A stretch of DNA of 18,204 nucleotides from Treponema sp. (GTDB lineage: Bacteria; Spirochaetota; Spirochaetia; Treponematales; Breznakiellaceae): NCBI GenBank assembly GCA_009780285.1, contig WRAL01000003.1:1-18204 (forward strand). Direction: 5' to 3'. Under the pieces are notes generated by a model. It was not told the DNA's origin. It was given only the letters and a program-made list of their open reading frames with translations, and made no database searches. The translations under genes were made by a program, and so were the position numbers. The number at the start of each line of letters is the position of its first letter. Within the stretch, counting starts at the first letter, position 1. Shown here piece after piece: positions 13,693 to 18,204 of the stretch.

Positions 13693-15048
13693 TTACGCGC
13701 CTTTATTTTCAACCTCGTTTATCCTCGAAGCAAGGCGCTGGTTGATCGTCTCCATGCGATGATAGCTGTCCTTGAACATCGAGGTTTGATCGCGCAGGTT
13801 GCCGAACACCGCTGCGATCTCGTGGCTTTCCTCCGACAGCCGGCCAAAGGTGTTGATAATATCGTTAATGATATCGGCGAAGGTCGTTATTTCCCTGGCC
13901 ATCTCGGAAATGCACTTGTCCGTTTCGTCGGATTGCTTGGAGGTGCGCGCGATTCCGTCAATGATGCTTTTCAGCGTGCGGGAAATGTCAATGGAATTCG
14001 CGCGAGTGCTTTCCGACAGGCGCCGTATTTCGTCGGCGACCACGGCAAAGCCCTTCCCCGCCTCGCCCGCATGAGCCGCCTCGATCGCCGCGTTCATCGA
14101 AAGCAAATTCGTATTTGCCGCGATCGAGCTGATAATCTGGATCGCCGATCCCACGCCTTCAACCAATTGCGAAATGGCCTGAACGGACTGCCGCGTTCCC
14201 TGCATCGCTTCCTGAGCTCGCCCGGTATTTTCCAAAAGGCTCTTGATCGATTCCTGTTCCTTTTTGGAAATATCCGAAACATGCCTAAGCGAGCTTACCA
14301 TGCTTTCCGTCTTATGCGACGAATCCTCGACGGCCTGCGAAAGCGAATCGATATTTTCGTTAAATTTGCTGACAAGCGCCGTAATGTTGCCAATAATTTC
14401 CGTGTCGTGCTTGACCTTTTCCATAAGCTGCCGGTCAAGTTCCTCGATACGTTTTTCCTCGGCCAGATCGATCAAAAGCCCGGCGACGCGCAAGGGCATT
14501 CCGGTACTGTCGCGCAAGGTGTCTCCGGTCGCCCTAAAATAGCCGTAATCGCCGTTCTTTAACTTCAGCCTATATTTTACGTCGTAGGGAGTCCGGCCGG
14601 TATAGTCGGTCATGTGGCTGGCGAAGGCGTTCAGCGTCGCTTCCTTGTCCTCCGGATGAAGCCTGTCGCTCCAGCTGTTCAATATGTTGGGAAATTCGGC
14701 CTCGTTGGAAAAGCCCACCATGCGGCGAAATTCCTCGGTCCAGATAAAAGTGTTGTTGGGATTAACAGGATCGCCGGCGACCACTTCCATGTCCCAAAGC
14801 CCGGTGTGCAAAGCCTTGTTCGCAAGCTGGTATTTCATAATGTCGTATTCGACCTGTTCCTGATAGGAAGAAATGGCCTCGACAAGATTTTCGAAAATTT
14901 CCATAACCTGCGGCGAAAGCTCCCCGCCGGGCTTGGACAGCGACAGTTTTTTTGCAGCGCTTTGCTCGCGCAGGCGCCTGCTTTCAAGCAGCAGCGAGCT
15001 TAGGCCCAGATCAAGTTGCGGTTCTTTTTTGGATTTTATCTTCCACAT
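13693..15048 (-). CDS. Cytoplasmic methyl-accepting chemotaxis protein with PAS sensor domain
   Basis: Protein of 451 residues without a membrane segment. After a basic N-terminus (MWKIKSKK), residues about 73-200 form a PAS domain of the PAS_3 type (TGLWDMEVV, FIWTEEFRRMVGF, RLHPEDKEATLNAF, then YDVKYRLKLKNGDYGYFRATGD). The MCP signalling coiled coil follows, with the conserved hairpin tip near residues 305-345 (NTNLLSMNAAIEAAHAGEAGKGFAVVADEIRRL) that binds CheA/CheW. The start ATG 15048 is set by AGGAGG 7 nt upstream, although the frame is open further up. No CheR-docking pentapeptide is seen at the C-terminus. It probably senses an intracellular cue such as redox or a small metabolite and feeds it to motility; the ligand cannot be read from sequence. 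Confidence 0.95.
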   Translation of the reverse strand: MWKIKSKKEPQLDLGLSSLLLESRRLREQSAAKKLSLSKPGGELSPQVMEIFENLVEAISSYQEQVEYDIMKYQLANKALHTGLWDMEVVAGDPVNPNNTFIWTEEFRRMVGFSNEAEFPNILNSWSDRLHPEDKEATLNAFASHMTDYTGRTPYDVKYRLKLKNGDYGYFRATGDTLRDSTGMPLRVAGLLIDLAEEKRIEELDRQLMEKVKHDTEIIGNITALVSKFNENIDSLSQAVEDSSHKTESMVSSLRHVSDISKKEQESIKSLLENTGRAQEAMQGTRQSVQAISQLVEGVGSAIQIISSIAANTNLLSMNAAIEAAHAGEAGKGFAVVADEIRRLSESTRANSIDISRTLKSIIDGIARTSKQSDETDKCISEMAREITTFADIINDIINTFGRLSEESHEIAAVFGNLRDQTSMFKDSYHRMETINQRLASRINEVENKGA

Positions 15049-15081
15049 AAAACTCCTCCTTCGTTCTTCCACAAGCGCCGG

Positions 15082-15087
15082 ATTGTA
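15082..15087 (-). promoter_or_regulatory. Possible -10 element for the chemoreceptor gene
   Basis: On the minus strand TACAAT (15087-15082) matches TATAAT in five of six positions and would place a start site about 27 nt before the ATG. No convincing -35 lies at the right distance, and no sigma-28 flagellar promoter was seen. Confidence 0.3.
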
Positions 15088-15246
15088 CCCTTGGAAAACA
15101 AAAGTAAGTCTTTTCCGGCAGCAAATCAAGGAAAAACGAAGAAAGGATCAGCGAAAAATAACCCCAATTACGAAAGCGAAGAAAGTCGGCAGGTTGCCCC
15201 TGCTTTGAATCGCCGGAAAACGCGTCCCTATGCGCCGGGAGCGGAC

Positions 15247-15252
15247 TATAGT
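15247..15252 (+). promoter_or_regulatory. Possible -10 element for the ABC exporter operon
   Basis: TATAGT matches the -10 consensus in five of six positions and lies about 34 nt before the GTG start of the exporter. No recognisable -35 was found at 16-18 nt upstream, so the call is weak. Confidence 0.3.
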
Positions 15253-15285
15253 ACAGTTGGGGGAAAGACGCTCTTAGGAGGCATC

Positions 15286-17064
15286 GTGAAAATCGTTAAG
15301 GAAATTGGCTTCAGCTACAGGACGCTTTGGATCGCGAGCAAATGGACGGTCGCGTGCTGCGCGCTGGCGGTCGTGGCCCAAGTCGCGTGGCATTTCATGG
15401 GGATGTTCACCCCGCGAGTCGTCATCGACCAGATCACCTCAGGCGCCCAGCCGCTGCGCTTCGTCGCGATGGTGGGCGCGGCGGCCGGGGCGCTCGCGCT
15501 GTCAGGGTTTCTCAGGGCCTACACGAACGTTATCGTGGAAGGCGGGTCGGGGCTGATGTGGGCCTTCAACGGCCTTATGCTGACTTCGAAAAAGCTGATC
15601 TCGATGGACTACGCGATGATCGACGAGCCTGCGGTCAAAAAAAGCCGCGAAAAAGCGTTTCAGGCAATGGCCGGCAACGGCTCGCCGGCTAACAATATTC
15701 CCAGCATAACCGTCGGCCTTATCGTGAACGTCGTTAACTTTTTTCTTTACGGCGGGATCATCCTTGCGGTGAACCCGATAATAATTCTGCTGCTCGGGTT
15801 TTCCGTCGCGGTAAGCGCGCTGTTCATGCATCTTTCGCGCAGGTACGAAAAAAAGACGCGCGAGGAGCGCTCGCGGCTTGCGGAAAATGTCTACGCGCTG
15901 CGCAAGTACATGGGCGGAGAGGACGGCGCGAAGGATCTTAGGCTTTACGGCATGTCCGGATTTCTCAATCTTTTCGCCGGCGGCGTCTTGCGCAGGATGG
16001 GGAAAATCGAGGGATCGGTGGCCGGGCGCGACATGCGCACGGAGCTTGTGTCGGCGCTGCTGCTGCTCGCGCGCGACGGCGCGGCCTATGTTTTTTTGAC
16101 GTATCTATTGATAAACGGCAGGATGGATCTTGGCGAATTCGTTTTTATTTTCGCCGCGATAGGCATGTTCTCCGCCTGGATCACCGGCATCAACCAAAAG
16201 GCGAGCGAGCTTCTGCGCGCCACGAGCGAGATGCGGGACGCGATGGAGTATTTCGAATTAAAGGACTCGTCGAACAGGGGCAAAGGCGCGCCGCTTCCTC
16301 CGCCCGGCGATGCGCCGGCGATCGCTCTGCGCGGCGTGGGCTTCGCGTACCCGGAAGCCGAAAAGCCCACGCTTAAAAACATTAACATCGAGATAAAAGC
16401 CGGGGAGCGCGTCGCCATAGTCGGCAACAACGGCGCCGGCAAGACGACCCTTGTCAAGATCATTTGCGGCCTTTGCCATCCCACCGAGGGCGAGGCTCTT
16501 CTAAACGGGATCAGCTCGAGGGCCTACAACCGCGACGAATACTTCACGATGTTCTCGGCGGTGTTCCAGGACATTCACCTTTTGGCGGAAACAATCGAGG
16601 CCAACGTTTCGCAGAGGAGCGAGGCGGCCACCGACCGCGCGAGAGTCGAGGAATGCCTGAAGCGCGCGGGCCTGTGGGAAAAAACGCAAAGCCTTCCGCT
16701 CAAGGAAAAAACATTTTTGGTGCGGCAGGTGAACGAGGACGCGACGGAGCTTTCCGGCGGCGAGAAGCAAAAGCTTGCCATCGCGCGCGCGCTTTACAAG
16801 GACGCCCCGGCGATCATCCTGGACGAGCCGACCGCCGCGCTGGATCCGATAGCGGAAAGCGAGGTTTACGAGCAGTACGCGCGGCTCATGCGGGGCAAAA
16901 CGTCGATTTTTATTTCGCACAGGCTTGCAAGCACTAGGTTTTGCGACCGCATACTTCTTTTGGACGACGGCGAGATCGCGGAGGTCGGCAGCCATGACGA
17001 GCTTATGGCCGCAGGCGGAAAGTACGCGCGCATGTTTTCGATACAGGCGCAGTACTACAATTAA
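15286..17064 (+). CDS. ABC exporter half-transporter (membrane domain fused to ATPase), first of a pair
   Basis: Protein of 592 residues with an N-terminal six-helix ABC membrane domain (about 1-330) and a C-terminal nucleotide-binding domain. All ATPase motifs are intact: Walker A G380-NNGAGKTT, signature L489-SGGE, Walker B ILD513-E514 and switch His H545. The GTG start at 15286 is chosen because AGGAGG lies 4 nt upstream; the frame runs open up to 15016 but overlaps the divergent chemoreceptor gene and its leader. The stretch KDLRLYGM after the third or fourth helix is typical of a group of exporters found with peptide or lipid transport in Gram-positive bacteria and treponemes, as I recall it. 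The second half-transporter begins 14 nt after the stop, so a heterodimer is likely. Substrate unknown. Confidence 0.93.
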   Translation: MKIVKEIGFSYRTLWIASKWTVACCALAVVAQVAWHFMGMFTPRVVIDQITSGAQPLRFVAMVGAAAGALALSGFLRAYTNVIVEGGSGLMWAFNGLMLTSKKLISMDYAMIDEPAVKKSREKAFQAMAGNGSPANNIPSITVGLIVNVVNFFLYGGIILAVNPIIILLLGFSVAVSALFMHLSRRYEKKTREERSRLAENVYALRKYMGGEDGAKDLRLYGMSGFLNLFAGGVLRRMGKIEGSVAGRDMRTELVSALLLLARDGAAYVFLTYLLINGRMDLGEFVFIFAAIGMFSAWITGINQKASELLRATSEMRDAMEYFELKDSSNRGKGAPLPPPGDAPAIALRGVGFAYPEAEKPTLKNINIEIKAGERVAIVGNNGAGKTTLVKIICGLCHPTEGEALLNGISSRAYNRDEYFTMFSAVFQDIHLLAETIEANVSQRSEAATDRARVEECLKRAGLWEKTQSLPLKEKTFLVRQVNEDATELSGGEKQKLAIARALYKDAPAIILDEPTAALDPIAESEVYEQYARLMRGKTSIFISHRLASTRFCDRILLLDDGEIAEVGSHDELMAAGGKYARMFSIQAQYYN

Positions 17065-17078
17065 GGAGAACGCAAATT

Positions 17079-18204
17079 ATGGAAAACATTCAGGAAAAAA
17101 TAGGATGGGCGCGGGCTTTAAGGCTTAACCTGCGCGCCGCAAAAACGCTTCGCGAGATGGAGCCCTGGTTCTTCCCGCTGCAGACAGCGGACAGCGCGAT
17201 CCTCGCGCTCGCGCCGCTTGTCAACCTGTACATGAGCGCGCTCGTTCTGAACATGCTCGCCGCGGGAATATCCGAGCTTTCGGAAATATTTTTCCTGGTC
17301 GCGCTGGCCGTCGCGCTTAATTTCGCCTTCGCGGCGATCAGAAGCCTTACGCAAAGAAAACTGACCACGATCAATCGCATGCTCTGGCGCAAGCATTCCA
17401 TTTACATGTCGGCTCGCCACATGGAAATGGACTTCGAGCACGTTGAAAAACGCGAGGTGAATATGGCGCTCGCCGACATAAACGCGAAGGCGCAGTCCAC
17501 CGGCGCGGGGCTTCCGGCCGTGACCAGGGATTACGGAGCCATAATCCAATCCCTGGTCGGGATAGGCGCCTCGCTGGCGATTCTTTACGGAATGTTTGTC
17601 GGCGCCGCGCCTGTCGTCGCGAACTTTCTTACCTCGCATTGGTCCACGGCCCTTCTCGCGGCGATGTTCGCCTTGCTGCCGCTCCTGTCGCTTTACCGGG
17701 AAAAATACATGACGCGGGCGCACAGACTGATCGCGGTGGAAGGCCCGCGCATAAACAACACTTTCGAGTATTACATACCCTACATGGAAAGCGCCGCCAA
17801 GGATATTCGCATCTTCGCCCAGCAGCCCGCGATGAACGAAATCATCGAAAAACGCGGCAACATTAAAACATGGAAAAGGTTTTTTCACACGATGGGAAGG
17901 GAAAGCGGGATCACGACCTTCGCCAACGACGTTCTCGCATGCGCCGCCTATCTTTTGATCGGGCTGCGCGCGCTTTGGGGCATGTACGAAATAGGCAGCG
18001 CGGTGGCCTATGTGGGCGCGGCGCGCGGCCTTTCCGCCGGCGTTTCGGCTTTGGTCAGCGCCATAATGCGCGTCAAGGTCAACGCGGGATTCCTGCCGCA
18101 GGTTTTCGACTATCTCGATCTGCCCAAGGCGAAGCGTTCGGGAACAAAGCGCCTGAAAGACTGCGAGCATGTCGTGGAGTTTCACAATGTTTTTTTCAAG
18201 TATC
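17079..18204 (+). CDS. ABC exporter half-transporter, second of a pair; 3' end missing
   Basis: Open from ATG 17079 to the right edge (375 codons), with AAGGAG upstream that overlaps the preceding gene's stop region. The visible part is an ABC exporter membrane domain: two N-terminal helices around residues 35-85, two more around 155-200, and a last pair near 280-320. The motif AAKDIRIFAQQPAMNEI parallels KDLRLYGM in the first gene, so the two belong to the same subfamily. The final residues HVVEFHNVFFKY are the beginning of the nucleotide-binding domain, whose motifs lie outside the window. Together with the first gene it should form a heterodimeric exporter. Whether this subunit has a degenerate ATP site cannot be judged here. 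Confidence 0.9.
   Translation, partial: MENIQEKIGWARALRLNLRAAKTLREMEPWFFPLQTADSAILALAPLVNLYMSALVLNMLAAGISELSEIFFLVALAVALNFAFAAIRSLTQRKLTTINRMLWRKHSIYMSARHMEMDFEHVEKREVNMALADINAKAQSTGAGLPAVTRDYGAIIQSLVGIGASLAILYGMFVGAAPVVANFLTSHWSTALLAAMFALLPLLSLYREKYMTRAHRLIAVEGPRINNTFEYYIPYMESAAKDIRIFAQQPAMNEIIEKRGNIKTWKRFFHTMGRESGITTFANDVLACAAYLLIGLRALWGMYEIGSAVAYVGAARGLSAGVSALVSAIMRVKVNAGFLPQVFDYLDLPKAKRSGTKRLKDCEHVVEFHNVFFKY

Noticed and set aside
13651..14562. Plus-strand open frame of 303 codons opposite the chemoreceptor
   Set aside because: The minus strand encodes a complete PAS-MCP protein; the plus frame has basic low-quality composition.
15016..15285. Longer first exporter starting at ATG 15016
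   Set aside because: The extension overlaps the divergent chemoreceptor gene and is unlike an exporter N-terminus; GTG 15286 has AGGAGG in front.
1..18204. CRISPR arrays, tRNA or rRNA genes, transposases, integrases, phage genes
   Set aside because: None of the expected repeats, cloverleaf-type sequences or protein motifs was found on reading both strands.

Overview
The window is a piece of a bacterial chromosome of mixed, moderately high GC. The gene content (mre cell-shape operon, a soluble PAS chemoreceptor, a B12-riboswitch-controlled Ton operon, a long RodA with extra membrane segments) suggests a diderm bacterium, most likely a Treponema-like spirochaete. That placement is inference from gene types and not from a marker gene. 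No tRNA, rRNA, CRISPR array, transposase or phage gene was seen.

Left half, minus strand (1-9011): one long head-to-tail cluster, read right to left, made of a membrane-anchored TPR protein, mreB, mreC, mreD, PBP2 (mrdA), rodA, and a two-domain radical SAM protein (TIGR03960 plus TIGR03936 type) that runs off the left edge. This is the elongasome: MreB filaments, MreC/MreD linkers, the RodA glycosyltransferase and the PBP2 transpeptidase. From mreB onward the genes are 15 nt apart or less, or overlap. A terminator-like hairpin with eight U's sits between the TPR gene and mreB. The TPR gene has an ideal Shine-Dalgarno sequence but ATC where ATG is expected.

Middle (9012-9565): a divergent regulatory region. 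It holds a probable minus-strand promoter for the mre cluster, a short GC hairpin with a T-run, and on the plus strand a clear cobalamin (B12) riboswitch. The only strong ribosome binding site after the riboswitch serves a 19-codon ORF, not exbB directly. That ORF contains a U_UUU_UUG slippery heptamer whose -1 shift enters the exbB frame.

Plus strand 9566-11719: exbB, exbD, a second exbD and tonB, each overlapping the next by 4 nt. These are the inner-membrane motor and energy transducer for TonB-dependent uptake. With the riboswitch in front, the likely job is powering B12 or corrinoid uptake, but no TonB-dependent receptor or btuFCD is in the window.

Plus strand 11758-13617: a putative promoter, then an unassigned multi-pass permease coupled to an ABC ATPase. 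Next, on the minus strand (13693-15048), lies a cytoplasmic PAS-containing methyl-accepting chemotaxis protein. Divergent from it (15286-18204) are two adjacent ABC exporter genes with fused membrane and ATPase domains, the second cut by the right edge; they probably form a heterodimer of unknown substrate.
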